Part shown: positions 39,800-47,395 of the stretch, piece by piece
Position numbering within the stretch: the stretch's first letter is position 1
Layout: the number at the start of each line of letters is the position of its first letter
NCBI GenBank assembly: GCA_001644455.1
Contig: LSTF01000029.1
Location: 1 to 47,395 of the forward strand
Source: Betaproteobacteria bacterium SCGC AG-212-J23
GTDB lineage: Bacteria > Pseudomonadota > Gammaproteobacteria > Burkholderiales > SG8-39
DNA length: 47,395 nucleotides
Reading direction: 5' to 3'
Translations under genes and position numbers: made by a program
Notes under the pieces: model-generated
What the model was told of the DNA's origin: nothing
Database searches by the model: none
Seen by the model: the letters and a program-made list of their open reading frames with translations, nothing else

Positions 39800-40333
39800 C
39801 TATTTCTTCTTCGTTTCTTTGAGAACGATGACTTCGTCGCTGTAGCGCACGCCCTTGCCCTTGTAGGGCTCGGGGGAGCGCAGCGCGCGGACCTCGGCGG
39901 CGACCTGGCCGACGAGCTGCTTGTCGACGCCGCTGATCACGATCTCGGTCTGGGTCGGCGTCACGACCTTGATGCCCTTGGGCATCTGGTGGACGACCGG
40001 GTGCGAGAAGCCGAGCGTGAGGTTGAGCTTGTCGCCCTGCGCCTGCGCGCGGAAGCCGACGCCGACCAGGGAGAGCTTCTTCTCGAATCCCTTGGTGACG
40101 CCCGCGACCATGTTGGCGACGAGCGCGCGCACGGTCCCGGACATGGCGTTGGCGTGGTTCGAGTTGCCGAGCGCCTTGAAGACGATGCTCTCGCCGTCCT
40201 TCTTCACCTCGACGTTCGGATCGGCGGCGCGGGCGATGATGCCGAGCGGGCCCTTGACCGAGATCTGGCCGGAGGCGAGCGTCACTTCGACGCCTTTCGG
40301 CAGGGGCACTGGATATTTTGCGATGCGGGACAT
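39800..40333 (-). CDS. rplF: 50S ribosomal protein L6
   Basis: 177 residues from ATG 40333 ([17 protein letters not shown]), with two homologous domains and the C-terminal signature [14 protein letters not shown]. Thirteen more residues upstream in the frame are not L6-like. It binds near the sarcin-ricin and GTPase region of 23S rRNA. Confidence 0.98.
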   Translation of the reverse strand: MSRIAKYPVPLPKGVEVTLASGQISVKGPLGIIARAADPNVEVKKDGESIVFKALGNSNHANAMSGTVRALVANMVAGVTKGFEKKLSLVGVGFRAQAQGDKLNLTLGFSHPVVHQMPKGIKVVTPTQTEIVISGVDKQLVGQVAAEVRALRSPEPYKGKGVRYSDEVIVLKETKKK

Positions 40334-40340
40334 GGCAGCC

Positions 40341-40748
40341 TCAGGCAACGATGCAGAGAACTTCGCCGCCAACGCCGTCGGCGCGAGCCTTGCGGTCGGT
40401 CATCACGCCGCGCGAGGTCGAGAGGATCGCCACGCCCAGCCCGTTCATGACCTTCGGGATGTCGTTGCGGCCCTTGTAGACGCGCAGGCCGGGCTTGGAG
40501 ACGCGCTCGAGGCGCTCGATCACCGGACGCCCCGCGTAGTACTTGAGCCCGATCGCCAGCTCCTTCTTGGCGCCCTTGTCGCCGCCTTTTTCACGGAGGG
40601 CGAAGTCCTCGATGTAGCCCTCGTCCTTCAACACCTGGGCGATCGACGCCTTCAGCTTGGAAGCCGGCATGGCCACTTCCGTGTGCCCAACCAGCTGGGC
40701 ATTGCGGATGCGGGTCAGCATGTCGGAGATCGGATCACTCATGCTCAT
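40341..40748 (-). CDS. rpsH: 30S ribosomal protein S8
   Basis: 135 residues; [19 protein letters not shown] is the classic N-terminus, here preceded by MS. The AAGGAG eight bases before the first ATG (40748) favours that start over the second. The C-terminal [13 protein letters not shown] is conserved. In E. coli S8 also represses the spc operon. Confidence 0.98.
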   Translation of the reverse strand: MSMSDPISDMLTRIRNAQLVGHTEVAMPASKLKASIAQVLKDEGYIEDFALREKGGDKGAKKELAIGLKYYAGRPVIERLERVSKPGLRVYKGRNDIPKVMNGLGVAILSTSRGVMTDRKARADGVGGEVLCIVA

Positions 40749-40760
40749 TCGGCGTTCTCC

Positions 40761-41066
40761 TTACCAACTCGCCTTGATGACGCCCGGAACCTCGCCCTTC
40801 AGGGCGAGATCGCGCAGCTTGTTCCGCCCCAGGCCGAACTTGCGGTACACGCCGCGCGGCCGGCCGGTGAGGGCGCAGCGGTTGCGGATGCGCACCGGCG
40901 AGGCGTCGCGCGGCAGCTTCTGCAGCTTGGTGCGCGCCTCTTCCTTCGCCTCGTCGGACGCGCGCGAGTCGTACACGATCTCGAGCAACTGGGCGCGCCT
41001 CACCTTGAATTTCTCCACGGTCTTCTTGCGCTTTTCGTTGCGGAGCTTGACTGCGAGCTTGGCCAT
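40761..41066 (-). CDS. rpsN: 30S ribosomal protein S14, zinc-free long form
   Basis: 101 residues, the long form without the CxxC pairs (only one Cys, in [18 protein letters not shown]). This contrasts with the zinc-binding S4 and L36 encoded nearby. The gene lies ten bases after rplE. Confidence 0.98.
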   Translation of the reverse strand: MAKLAVKLRNEKRKKTVEKFKVRRAQLLEIVYDSRASDEAKEEARTKLQKLPRDASPVRIRNRCALTGRPRGVYRKFGLGRNKLRDLALKGEVPGVIKASW

Positions 41067-41076
41067 GCGGTCTTCC

Positions 41077-41760
41077 TCAGTGCTTGAACGGAAAGCGGAA
41101 CGCGGACAGCAGCGCGCGCGCTTCGTCGTCGGTTTTCGCCGTCGTGGTGATGGCGATGTTCATGCCCCGGAGTGCGTCGATCTTGTCGTAGTCGATCTCG
41201 GGGAAAATGATCTGCTCCTTGAAGCCGAGGCTGTAGTTGCCCCGGCCGTCGAAGGCGCGGTTCGACACGCCGCGAAAGTCGCGGATGCGCGGCATGGCGA
41301 TGTTCACCAGCCGGTCGAAGAACTCGTACATGCGCGCGCCGCGCAAGGTCACCATGCAGCCCACCGGAAAGCCGGCGCGGACCTTGAAGTTGGCGATCGA
41401 GCGGCGCGCCTTGGTCACCACCGGCTTCTGGCCGGCGATCTTGGTCATGTCGGCGACCGCATAGTCGAGGATCTTCTTGTCGGTGGTCGTCTCGCCGACG
41501 CCCATGTTGATCGTGATCTTGCGCAGCCGCGGCACCTGCATCACGGTCTTGTAGCCGAACTTCTGCATCAGCTCGGGGATCACCTTGTCCTTGTAGAAGG
41601 ACGCGAGGCGTGCCGGCGGCGCCGGCTCTTGCGGACCGGAAGCGACCTTGGGCGCCGAGACTTCCTTCTTCGCCTCTTTCTTGGGCTTCGGCGCCGGCAT
41701 CTGCTGCGGCGCGGGCTTCTTCTCGGGCTTGTCCTGCTTGTTTTTGTCTTGCTTGGCCAT
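41077..41760 (-). CDS. rplE: 50S ribosomal protein L5 with basic N-terminal extension
   Basis: 227 residues, against about 179 in most bacteria. The first ~48 residues are a Lys/Pro/Ala-rich, probably disordered extension beginning [18 protein letters not shown]. The normal L5 body begins at [16 protein letters not shown] and contains [10 protein letters not shown] and [11 protein letters not shown]. The ATG at 41760 overlaps the rplX stop by one base. No later in-frame ATG lies at the usual L5 start, so the extension seems genuine. Confidence 0.96.
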   Translation of the reverse strand: MAKQDKNKQDKPEKKPAPQQMPAPKPKKEAKKEVSAPKVASGPQEPAPPARLASFYKDKVIPELMQKFGYKTVMQVPRLRKITINMGVGETTTDKKILDYAVADMTKIAGQKPVVTKARRSIANFKVRAGFPVGCMVTLRGARMYEFFDRLVNIAMPRIRDFRGVSNRAFDGRGNYSLGFKEQIIFPEIDYDKIDALRGMNIAITTTAKTDDEARALLSAFRFPFKH

Positions 41761-42077
41761 TACGCGTCCACCTGCTCGCCGTTGTCCTTGAACACGCGCA
41801 CCTTCTTGCCGCCCTCCAGCAGCTTGATGCCGGAACGGTCTGCTTTCTTCGTCGCCGGATTGAACAGCGCGACATTCGAGACGTGGATCGGCATGTCCTT
41901 GTCGACGATGCCGCCCTGCTCGCCCTTCATCGGGTTCGGGCGCTGGTGCTTCTTCACGCGGTTCACGCCCTCGACCACGACGTGCTGCGCGTCGACGCGG
42001 CGCAGCACCGTGCCGCGCTTGCCCTTGTCGCGCCCGGCGAGCACCACTACCTCGTCGCCCTTGCGGATTCTCTGCAT
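41760..42077 (-). CDS. rplX: 50S ribosomal protein L24
   Basis: 105 residues from ATG 42077 ([20 protein letters not shown]), a KOW-motif assembly initiator. It also has [15 protein letters not shown] and [11 protein letters not shown]. The start overlaps the rplN stop by one base. The longer upstream frame is rplN out of frame. Confidence 0.98.
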   Translation of the reverse strand: MQRIRKGDEVVVLAGRDKGKRGTVLRRVDAQHVVVEGVNRVKKHQRPNPMKGEQGGIVDKDMPIHVSNVALFNPATKKADRSGIKLLEGGKKVRVFKDNGEQVDA

Positions 42078-42445
42078 CACAGCACCTCTGGCGCGAGCGA
42101 AACGATCTTCATGAACTGCTCGGTGCGCAGCTCGCGCGTCACCGGCCCGAAAATGCGGGTGCCGATCGGCTCGAGCTTCGCGGTCAGCAGCACCGCCGCG
42201 TTGCGGTCGAAGCGGATCAGCGAGCCGTCGGAGCGGCGCACGCCCTTGGCGGTGCGTACCACCACCGCGTCGTAGATCTCGCCCTTCTTCACCCGGCCGC
42301 GCGGCGCCGCGTCGCGAACGCTCACCTTGATCAGGTCGCCGATCGAGGCGTAACGGCGCTTGGAGCCGCCCATCACCTTGATGCACGTGACGGCACGCGC
42401 ACCGGTGTTGTCGGCAACGTCCAATACGGTCTCCATCTGAATCAT
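42077..42445 (-). CDS. rplN: 50S ribosomal protein L14
   Basis: 122 residues ([19 protein letters not shown]), with [16 protein letters not shown] and the C-terminal PEVL. First gene of the spc unit. It is separated from rpsQ by 80 bp containing hairpins, in contrast to the overlaps elsewhere, and is preceded by GGAG ten bases before the ATG. Confidence 0.98.
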   Translation of the reverse strand: MIQMETVLDVADNTGARAVTCIKVMGGSKRRYASIGDLIKVSVRDAAPRGRVKKGEIYDAVVVRTAKGVRRSDGSLIRFDRNAAVLLTAKLEPIGTRIFGPVTRELRTEQFMKIVSLAPEVL

Positions 42446-42467
42446 TGGCTATTTTCTCCATCCAACT

Positions 42468-42511
42468 TGCCGGTCACCCGTGACCGGCAGTTTTGGACCC
42501 CTGGTTAGGGG
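42468..42511 (-). promoter_or_regulatory. Hairpins in the rpsQ-rplN (S10/spc) junction
   Basis: A perfect 10-bp inverted repeat, TGCCGGTCAC (42468-42477) and GTGACCGGCA (42480-42489), is followed by a smaller hairpin with arms CCCCT/AGGGG (42498-42511). In the minus (operon) direction no T-run follows, so full termination is not assured. In the plus direction the large stem is followed by TTTT. It may attenuate or process the transcript between the S10 and spc units. Confidence 0.55.
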
Positions 42512-42525
42512 ACCGCGATTCTAAC

Positions 42526-42804
42526 TCAAAGCGCCTTCGACTTCTCCACCAGGCGGGTCACTTTCCACGACTTGGTGCGCGAGATCGGACGGCACTCCAC
42601 GATCTCGACCAGGTCGCCCTCGCCGAACTGCCCTTCCTCGACGTGGGCGTGATACTTCCGGGAGCGGGTGATGGTCTTGCCCATCAGCGGATCGCGCACC
42701 CGGCGCTCCACCCGCACCACGACCGTCTTCTGCATCTTGTTACTCGTCACGCGCCCGACCAGCAGGCGGTGGTTCTTGACCGGAGCAGCCGGTTGTTCGC
42801 TCAT
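42526..42804 (-). CDS. rpsQ: 30S ribosomal protein S17
   Basis: 92 residues with the OB-fold motifs [19 protein letters not shown] and [10 protein letters not shown], ending in a lysine-containing tail. Start overlaps the rpmC stop (ATGA). It is the last gene of the S10 unit. Confidence 0.98.
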   Translation of the reverse strand: MSEQPAAPVKNHRLLVGRVTSNKMQKTVVVRVERRVRDPLMGKTITRSRKYHAHVEEGQFGEGDLVEIVECRPISRTKSWKVTRLVEKSKAL

Positions 42805-42989
42805 TTCGTCTTCTCTTTCATGATGGTGCGCACGCGCGCGATGTCGCGGCGTACCTTCTTCAGCTGGCTGGTGTTGGCGAGCTGCTGCGTCGCGACCTGC
42901 ATCCGCAGGCCGAATTGCGCCCGCAGCAGGGACTCGAGCTCCTTCTTCAGATCGTCGGCGTTCTTGCCGCGCATTTCACTGGCTTTCAT
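42801..42989 (-). CDS. rpmC: 50S ribosomal protein L29
   Basis: 62 residues ([20 protein letters not shown]), a helical hairpin protein at the exit tunnel rim and part of the trigger factor/SRP docking site. It follows rplP by three bases. Confidence 0.97.
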   Translation of the reverse strand: MKASEMRGKNADDLKKELESLLRAQFGLRMQVATQQLANTSQLKKVRRDIARVRTIMKEKTK

Positions 42990-42992
42990 CGC

Positions 42993-43409
42993 TTAGCCTC
43001 CTAGCATCCGCTGCACGACGATGGTGCGGAACGGCAGCTTGGCCGAGGCGAGCGCGAACGCCTCCTTGGCGAGCGGCTCCAGCACGCCGTCCATCTCGAA
43101 CAGGATCTTGCCGGGCTGGATTTCGCACACGAAATATTCCGGGTTGCCCTTGCCGTTGCCCATGCGCACTTCCGCGGGCTTGGATGAGACCGGCTTGTCC
43201 GGGAAGACGCGGATCCAGATGCGGCCACCGCGCTTGATGTGCCGCGACATGGCGCGGCGCGCCGCCTCGAGCTGGCGCGCCGTGAGGCGGCCGCGCGTGG
43301 TGGCCTTGAGACCGTACTCGCCGAAGGACACCTTGGCGCCGCGCGTAGCGACGCCCTTGTTGCGGCCCTTCTGCTGCTTACGGTACTTGGTTCGTGCCGG
43401 CTGAAGCAT
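42993..43409 (-). CDS. rplP: 50S ribosomal protein L16
   Basis: 138 residues ([20 protein letters not shown]). Conserved [20 protein letters not shown] and the [14 protein letters not shown] loop, at the A-site side of the peptidyl transferase centre. Normal length. Follows rpsC by four bases. Confidence 0.98.
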   Translation of the reverse strand: MLQPARTKYRKQQKGRNKGVATRGAKVSFGEYGLKATTRGRLTARQLEAARRAMSRHIKRGGRIWIRVFPDKPVSSKPAEVRMGNGKGNPEYFVCEIQPGKILFEMDGVLEPLAKEAFALASAKLPFRTIVVQRMLGG

Positions 43410-43413
43410 CTAG

Positions 43414-44307
43414 CTATTCCTTCTTTTCGCCTTCGTCCTTGACGATCTTCTTCGCCTTCTTCACCGTGGTTTTCGGCGCGGGGGCGGCTGGGACATCTGC
43501 CTTTCGGGGCGCGGCTTTCCTGTCGCCATCGGGGCGCGAGCGGGCGGGTCCGCGCTTGCCCGCCGGCTTGGGCACCGGCCGCTTGGCACGCTTGGGTTCG
43601 GCCGGGGCTTCCGGTTGGGCAGCGGCGAGCGGAGCCGTCGCCGGCGCGATCGCGGCGGCCGCGAGCGCCTCGGCCTTGGGCATGATCTCGCCCTTGTAGA
43701 CCCAGACCTTGATGCCGATCACGCCGTAGTTGGTCTTCGCCTCGCCGAAGCCGTAGTCGATGTCGGCTCGCAGGGTATGCAGCGGCACGCGGCCTTCGCG
43801 GTACCACTCGGTGCGCGCGATCTCGATGCCGTTCAGGCGGCCGGCGCTCATGATCTTGATGCCCTGCGCGCCCAGGCGCATGGCGTTCTGCATCGCCCGC
43901 TTCATCGCGCGGCGGAACATGATCCGCTTCTCGAGCTGCTGCGCGATCGAGTCGGCGATCAGTTGCGCGTCGATCTCGGGCTTGCGAATCTCCTCGATGT
44001 TCACGTGCACCTGCTGCACGCCCATGATCTTGCGTAGCGCGGCCTTGAGCGATTCGATCTCCTCGCCCTTCTTGCCGATCACCACGCCAGGCCGCGCCGA
44101 GAAAATGGTGATGCGTGCGTCTTTCGCCGGGCGCTCGATCAGCACGCGGCCGACCGAGGCGTGCGCCAGCTTGCCCTTGAGGAAGTCGCGCACCTTGATG
44201 TCCTCGGCGAGCATCGGCGCGAAGTTCTTCTTGTTGGCATACCAGCGCGAGGTCCAGTTCTTGTTGACCGCGAGGCGGAAGCCGATCGGATTGATTTTTT
44301 GACCCAT
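43414..44307 (-). CDS. rpsC: 30S ribosomal protein S3 with long C-terminal extension
   Basis: 297 residues, against about 210-235 usually. KH domain ([18 protein letters not shown] near residue 70) and the C-terminal S3 domain ([20 protein letters not shown]) are intact. After about residue 213 there are ~85 residues rich in Ala, Pro, Lys and Arg. It has mRNA entry/helicase function on the small subunit. The start overlaps the rplV stop by one base. Confidence 0.97.
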   Translation of the reverse strand: MGQKINPIGFRLAVNKNWTSRWYANKKNFAPMLAEDIKVRDFLKGKLAHASVGRVLIERPAKDARITIFSARPGVVIGKKGEEIESLKAALRKIMGVQQVHVNIEEIRKPEIDAQLIADSIAQQLEKRIMFRRAMKRAMQNAMRLGAQGIKIMSAGRLNGIEIARTEWYREGRVPLHTLRADIDYGFGEAKTNYGVIGIKVWVYKGEIMPKAEALAAAAIAPATAPLAAAQPEAPAEPKRAKRPVPKPAGKRGPARSRPDGDRKAAPRKADVPAAPAPKTTVKKAKKIVKDEGEKKE

Positions 44308-44639
44308 CAGTCACCCACCGTCAGATAGATATGGCAGCTCGCCTTCTGCACCCGGAAGCCGCGCCCCTTGGCGCGGGGGTGAAAGCGCTTCAGAAACATG
44401 CCGCGTTCGACGAAGATCGTCTTCACCTTCAACGCGTCGATGTCGGCGCCGTCGTTGTGCTCGGCATTGGCGATCGCCGACTCGAGCAGCTTGCGAATCA
44501 GCGCCGCGCCCTTCTTCGGCGTGAAGGCGAGGATATTCATCGCCTGGTCGACCGGCTTGCCGCGAATCATGTCGGCAACCAGCCGGCCCTTTTGCGCGGA
44601 GATACGCGCTCCGCGGAGACTCGCTTTGGTTTCCATCAT
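44307..44639 (-). CDS. rplV: 50S ribosomal protein L22
   Basis: 110 residues ([20 protein letters not shown], or one residue shorter from the second ATG at 44636). The tunnel-lining loop [18 protein letters not shown] is present. The first ATG overlaps the rpsS stop. Confidence 0.97.
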   Translation of the reverse strand: MMETKASLRGARISAQKGRLVADMIRGKPVDQAMNILAFTPKKGAALIRKLLESAIANAEHNDGADIDALKVKTIFVERGMFLKRFHPRAKGRGFRVQKASCHIYLTVGD

Positions 44640-45022
44640 TTCTTCCCAGCAGGAGCAGCCGGAGCGGCTGCAGGTGCGGCCGCCGCGGCGGCGGGAGCGG
44701 CGGCGCCCGGCGCCCCCGGCGGGCCGCGGCGATCGCCGCCGACGGCGTCCTCGGTGCGCTTGCCCACCGCCGAGTGGCTCTTGAAGATGCGCGTCAGCGC
44801 GAATTCGCCCAGCTTGTGTCCGACCATGTTCTCGGTGATGTACACCGGCACGTGCTGCTTGCCGTTGTGCACGGCGAGCGTCAGGCCGACGAAGTCGGGG
44901 ATGATGGTCGAGCGGCGCGACCAGGTCTTGATCGGGCGCTTGTCGCTGCCGGCGCGCGCCTTGTCCACCTTCGCGAGCAGATGGTGGTCCACGAACGGGC
45001 CCTTCTTGATTGAGCGTGCCAT
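44636..45022 (-). CDS. rpsS: 30S ribosomal protein S19 with Ala/Pro tail
   Basis: 128 residues from ATG 45022 ([19 protein letters not shown]), against about 92 in most bacteria. The S19 body includes [20 protein letters not shown] and [11 protein letters not shown]. It is followed by about 32 residues made almost only of Ala, Pro and Gly, ending GKK. The tail codes for a long alanine run and shares no function with known S19 sequences. Confidence 0.96.
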   Translation of the reverse strand: MARSIKKGPFVDHHLLAKVDKARAGSDKRPIKTWSRRSTIIPDFVGLTLAVHNGKQHVPVYITENMVGHKLGEFALTRIFKSHSAVGKRTEDAVGGDRRGPPGAPGAAAPAAAAAAPAAAPAAPAGKK

Positions 45023-45024
45023 GC

Positions 45025-45852
45025 TTATTTCACCCTTCTGTCGCGGACGATCATGACCTGCGTGCGCTTGTTGCGGCGGGTCTTGAATCCCTTGGTCTGC
45101 ACGCCCCAGGGCGACACCGGGGGCTGCCCCGCGGCGGTGCGGCCTTCGCCGCCGCCGTGCGGGTGGTCGATCGGGTTCATCGCCACGCCGCGCACCGTCG
45201 GGCGCACGCCGCGCCAGCGGACACGGCCGGCCTTGCCGATCGATTCCAGGTTGTGCTCGGCGTTGCCGACTTCGCCGATGGTGGCGCGGCAATCGATATG
45301 CACTTTCCGGATTTCCCCGGAGCGTAGCCTCAGTTGTGCATAGGAGCCTTCGCGCGCCAGGAGCTGGACGTGGGCACCGGCCGAGCGCGCGAGCTGCGCG
45401 CCCTTGCCGGGCAGCATCTCGACGCAATGCACCTCGGTGCCGATGGGAATGTTGCGCAACGGCAGCGCGTTGCCCGGCTTGATCGGCGCCTCGGACCCGG
45501 ACATGAGCTGCGTGCCCACCGCGACGCCCTTGGCGGCAATCACGTAGCGACGCTCGCCGTCGGCATAGAGGAGGAGCGCGAGATGCGCGCTGCGGTTCGG
45601 ATCGTATTCCAGGTGCTCGACCTTGGCGGCGATCCCGTCCTTGTTGCGGCGGAAATCGACGATGCGCAGGTGGTGCTTGTGGCCGCCGCCCTGGTGGCGC
45701 GTGGTGACGCGGCCGTGGTTGTTGCGGCCGCTACCCCGGCGCTTCGGCTCGAGGAGCGCCCAGTGCGGCTCGCCCTTGTGCAGATCGGGCGAGACCACCT
45801 TGACGAGGGCCCGGCGGCCCGGCGAAGTCGGCTTTACTTTTACGAGTGGCAT
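45025..45852 (-). CDS. rplB: 50S ribosomal protein L2
   Basis: 275 residues with [20 protein letters not shown] near residue 52 and the C-terminal catalytic-centre loop [15 protein letters not shown] (containing the functionally important His). Normal length. The stop lies two bases before rpsS. Confidence 0.98.
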   Translation of the reverse strand: MPLVKVKPTSPGRRALVKVVSPDLHKGEPHWALLEPKRRGSGRNNHGRVTTRHQGGGHKHHLRIVDFRRNKDGIAAKVEHLEYDPNRSAHLALLLYADGERRYVIAAKGVAVGTQLMSGSEAPIKPGNALPLRNIPIGTEVHCVEMLPGKGAQLARSAGAHVQLLAREGSYAQLRLRSGEIRKVHIDCRATIGEVGNAEHNLESIGKAGRVRWRGVRPTVRGVAMNPIDHPHGGGEGRTAAGQPPVSPWGVQTKGFKTRRNKRTQVMIVRDRRVK

Positions 45853-45854
45853 GG

Positions 45855-46169
45855 CTACTCCGTCGCCGCGAAGTTGATTTCCTGGCCTTCGGCGAGACGC
45901 ACGTAGGCCTTCTTCCAGCTGCGCCGCCGGCCGATCGTCTTGCCGAAGCGCCGCTCCTTGCCGTGCACGTTCAGCACGGTGACCGAATCGACCTTGGTCT
46001 TGAACATCAGCTCGACCGCGGCCTTGATCTCGGGCTTGGTGGCGGCGTCGGCGACGCGGAACACGTACTGGCGGTTCTTGTCGGCGACCATCGTGCTCTT
46101 CTCCGAGACGACCGGCGCGAGCACCACGTTCATCAACTGGTCGGCGTTGTATTTCTTGGCGGCAGTCAC
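45855..46169 (-). CDS. rplW: 50S ribosomal protein L23, GTG start
   Basis: 104 residues starting at GTG 46169 ([19 protein letters not shown]), which overlaps the rplD stop as GTGA. Body: [20 protein letters not shown] and the C-terminal [11 protein letters not shown]. Docking site for trigger factor and SRP at the tunnel exit. The longer open frame upstream is rplD out of frame. Confidence 0.96.
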   Translation of the reverse strand: MTAAKKYNADQLMNVVLAPVVSEKSTMVADKNRQYVFRVADAATKPEIKAAVELMFKTKVDSVTVLNVHGKERRFGKTIGRRRSWKKAYVRLAEGQEINFAATE

Positions 46170-46783
46170 TTGAGCATCTCCTCTAGCTTGGCGACCGCGC
46201 CCTTGGTCAGCACCACATGCGGGTAGTGCACCAGCGAGACGGGGTTCGCCTGCTTGACGTCGATGACCTCGACGTTGGCGAGGTTGCGCGAGGAGAGCTT
46301 CAGGTTCTCGTCCACCGTGTCGGTGATGACGAGCACGCCCTGCAGGCCCATCGCCTTCACCTTCTGAGCGAGCAGCTTGGTCTTCGGCGCGTCGAGCTTG
46401 AACTGGTCGACGACGCGGATGCGGTCCTCGCGCGCGAGCTGCGACAGGATCGAGGCGATGCCGGCGCGGTACATCTTGCGGTTCACCTTGTGCGTGAAGT
46501 TCTCGTCGGGCCGGTTCGGGAAGATCTTGCCGCCGCCGCGCCACAGCGGGCTCGAGGTCATGCCGGCGCGGGCGCGGCCGGTGCCCTTCTGCCGCCAGGG
46601 CTTCTTGGTCGAGTGGTTGACCTCGCCGCGGTCTTTCTGCGCGCGCGAGCCGATGCGGGCGTTCGCCTGGAAGGCGACCACGACCTGATGCACCAGTGCC
46701 TCGTTGAAGTCGCGGCCGAACAGCTCGTCCGAGGCCTTGATGGTGCCGGTCGCGCCCTTGTCGTTGATGGTCTTCAGTTCCAT
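46166..46783 (-). CDS. rplD: 50S ribosomal protein L4
   Basis: 205 residues with [24 protein letters not shown] (around residues 50-73), the tunnel-constriction loop, and the globular domain with VLVITD. In E. coli L4 represses its own operon at transcription and translation. It follows rplC by four bases. Confidence 0.98.
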   Translation of the reverse strand: MELKTINDKGATGTIKASDELFGRDFNEALVHQVVVAFQANARIGSRAQKDRGEVNHSTKKPWRQKGTGRARAGMTSSPLWRGGGKIFPNRPDENFTHKVNRKMYRAGIASILSQLAREDRIRVVDQFKLDAPKTKLLAQKVKAMGLQGVLVITDTVDENLKLSSRNLANVEVIDVKQANPVSLVHYPHVVLTKGAVAKLEEMLK

Positions 46784-46787
46784 GGCT

Positions 46788-47395
46788 CTAGCTCTTCGCC
46801 GGCGCCGGCATGGCGGCGGGTTTCGCTTCCGGCTTGGCGGCGGGCTTCGCAGCCCTCGGCTCGGCCTTGGCCTGCGGCTTGGGCGCCTGCTTCACGACCG
46901 GCTTGTAGAACTTCGCCGCCGGCCGAACGACTACGTCCCTGCCTTTCGAGCCGGGCACCGAGCCCTTGACGAGCAGCAGCTGCCGCTCGGCGTCGATGCG
47001 GATGACTTCCAGTCCGGAGATGGTGCGTGTCGCGTCGCCGAGATGGCCCGGCATGCGCTTGCCCTTGAAAACGTGCGACGGGCTCTGGTTCTGGCCGGTC
47101 GAGCCGGGTACGCGGTGCGAAACCGAGTTGCCGTGCGAGGCGTTCTGGCCGCCGAAGTGGTGGCGCTTGATGACGCCGGCGAAGCCCTTGCCGATCGTCA
47201 CGCCCTGCACGTCGACGCGCTGGCCGACCTTGAAGATCTCGACGCCGACCTTGGCGCCGGGCTTCAGGTTGGCGAGCTCTTCCACCTTGGCACGAAATTC
47301 CTTCAGCACGTGACCCGCCTCGACGCCCGCCTTGGCGAGATGGCCGGCGAGCGGCTTGACCACGCGGCTCGCGCGGCGCTTGCCGAACGCGACCT
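46788..47395 (-). CDS. rplC: 50S ribosomal protein L3, 5' end beyond the window, with basic C-terminal tail
   Basis: The frame is open to the right edge, and the coded sequence [21 protein letters not shown] shows that the N-terminal part of L3 lies outside. The conserved [40 protein letters not shown] and [10 protein letters not shown] motifs are present. The last ~34 residues are a repetitive Ala/Lys/Pro tail not found in typical L3. The internal ATG/GTG at 47363 should not be taken as the start. Confidence 0.96.
   Translation of the reverse strand, partial: VAFGKRRASRVVKPLAGHLAKAGVEAGHVLKEFRAKVEELANLKPGAKVGVEIFKVGQRVDVQGVTIGKGFAGVIKRHHFGGQNASHGNSVSHRVPGSTGQNQSPSHVFKGKRMPGHLGDATRTISGLEVIRIDAERQLLLVKGSVPGSKGRDVVVRPAAKFYKPVVKQAPKPQAKAEPRAAKPAAKPEAKPAAMPAPAKS

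Noticed and set aside
44639-44734. GC-rich repeat or misassembly in the S19 tail
   Set aside because: The frame stays open, the codons vary, and the stop overlaps the next gene normally, so it reads as a real low-complexity tail.

Overview
The window is high-GC DNA from a bacterium, most probably a betaproteobacterium close to Burkholderiales. Three things point there: several Bug/TctC-type solute-binding proteins, a ribosomal super-operon with infA between secY and rpmJ, and MarR- and LysR-controlled catabolic operons. There are no rRNA or tRNA genes, CRISPR arrays, insertion sequences or phage genes, and no gene-free stretch above 300 bp. The largest gap is 153 bp, at 31326-31478.

Layout. 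(1) 1-3922, minus: a MarR-led operon for CoA-thioester catabolism (marR, enoyl-CoA hydratase, acyl-CoA dehydrogenase, benzoate-CoA-ligase-type enzyme). The ligase is frameshifted near 190 and runs off the left edge. (2) 4018-5931, minus: DUF6642-like protein, cupin and Bug-type binding protein with overlapping genes; a small secreted YezG/DUF600-like protein diverges at 5953. (3) 6345-11182, minus: core-MetE-like zinc protein, SdgC-like FAD monooxygenase, second MetE-like protein and IlvD/Edd dehydratase, all overlapping. A third MetE-like gene diverges at 11201 across an 18-bp palindromic gap. (4) 12290-25666: a LysR regulator diverging from an 11-gene plus-strand operon. It holds a TRAP transporter (dctPQM), two tandem iorA paralogues, iorB, a gentisate-dioxygenase-type bicupin, an arylformamidase-like hydrolase, a transglutaminase-like protein, a glycerate kinase and a small unknown protein. 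(5) 25682-31325, minus: TauE exporter, PhnD-like binding protein, hybrid histidine kinase and another Bug protein. (6) 31479-32707: a TauD-type dioxygenase facing an orphan Hpt protein. (7) 32780-47395, minus: the S10-spc-alpha ribosomal super-operon from rplC (cut by the right edge) to rplQ, with an SDR oxidoreductase butted directly onto rplQ.

How it may work together. Regions 3 and 4 look like one LysR-controlled catabolic island. TRAP uptake would feed an aromatic or oxo-acid to the Ior 2-oxoacid oxidoreductase, the FAD monooxygenase and the ring-cleaving bicupin, with glycerate kinase and the sugar-acid-type dehydratase draining products. The order of steps and the substrate are inference. 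This island is the best candidate for an undescribed system. Its notable parts are three core-MetE-like proteins around one FAD monooxygenase, and a tandem iorA pair in which both copies have Asp replacing one ferredoxin cysteine.

Other notable points are rplQ apparently starting at ATT, alanine/proline/lysine-rich tails on six ribosomal proteins, and a binding-protein/hybrid-kinase/Bug operon that looks like a sensory unit.
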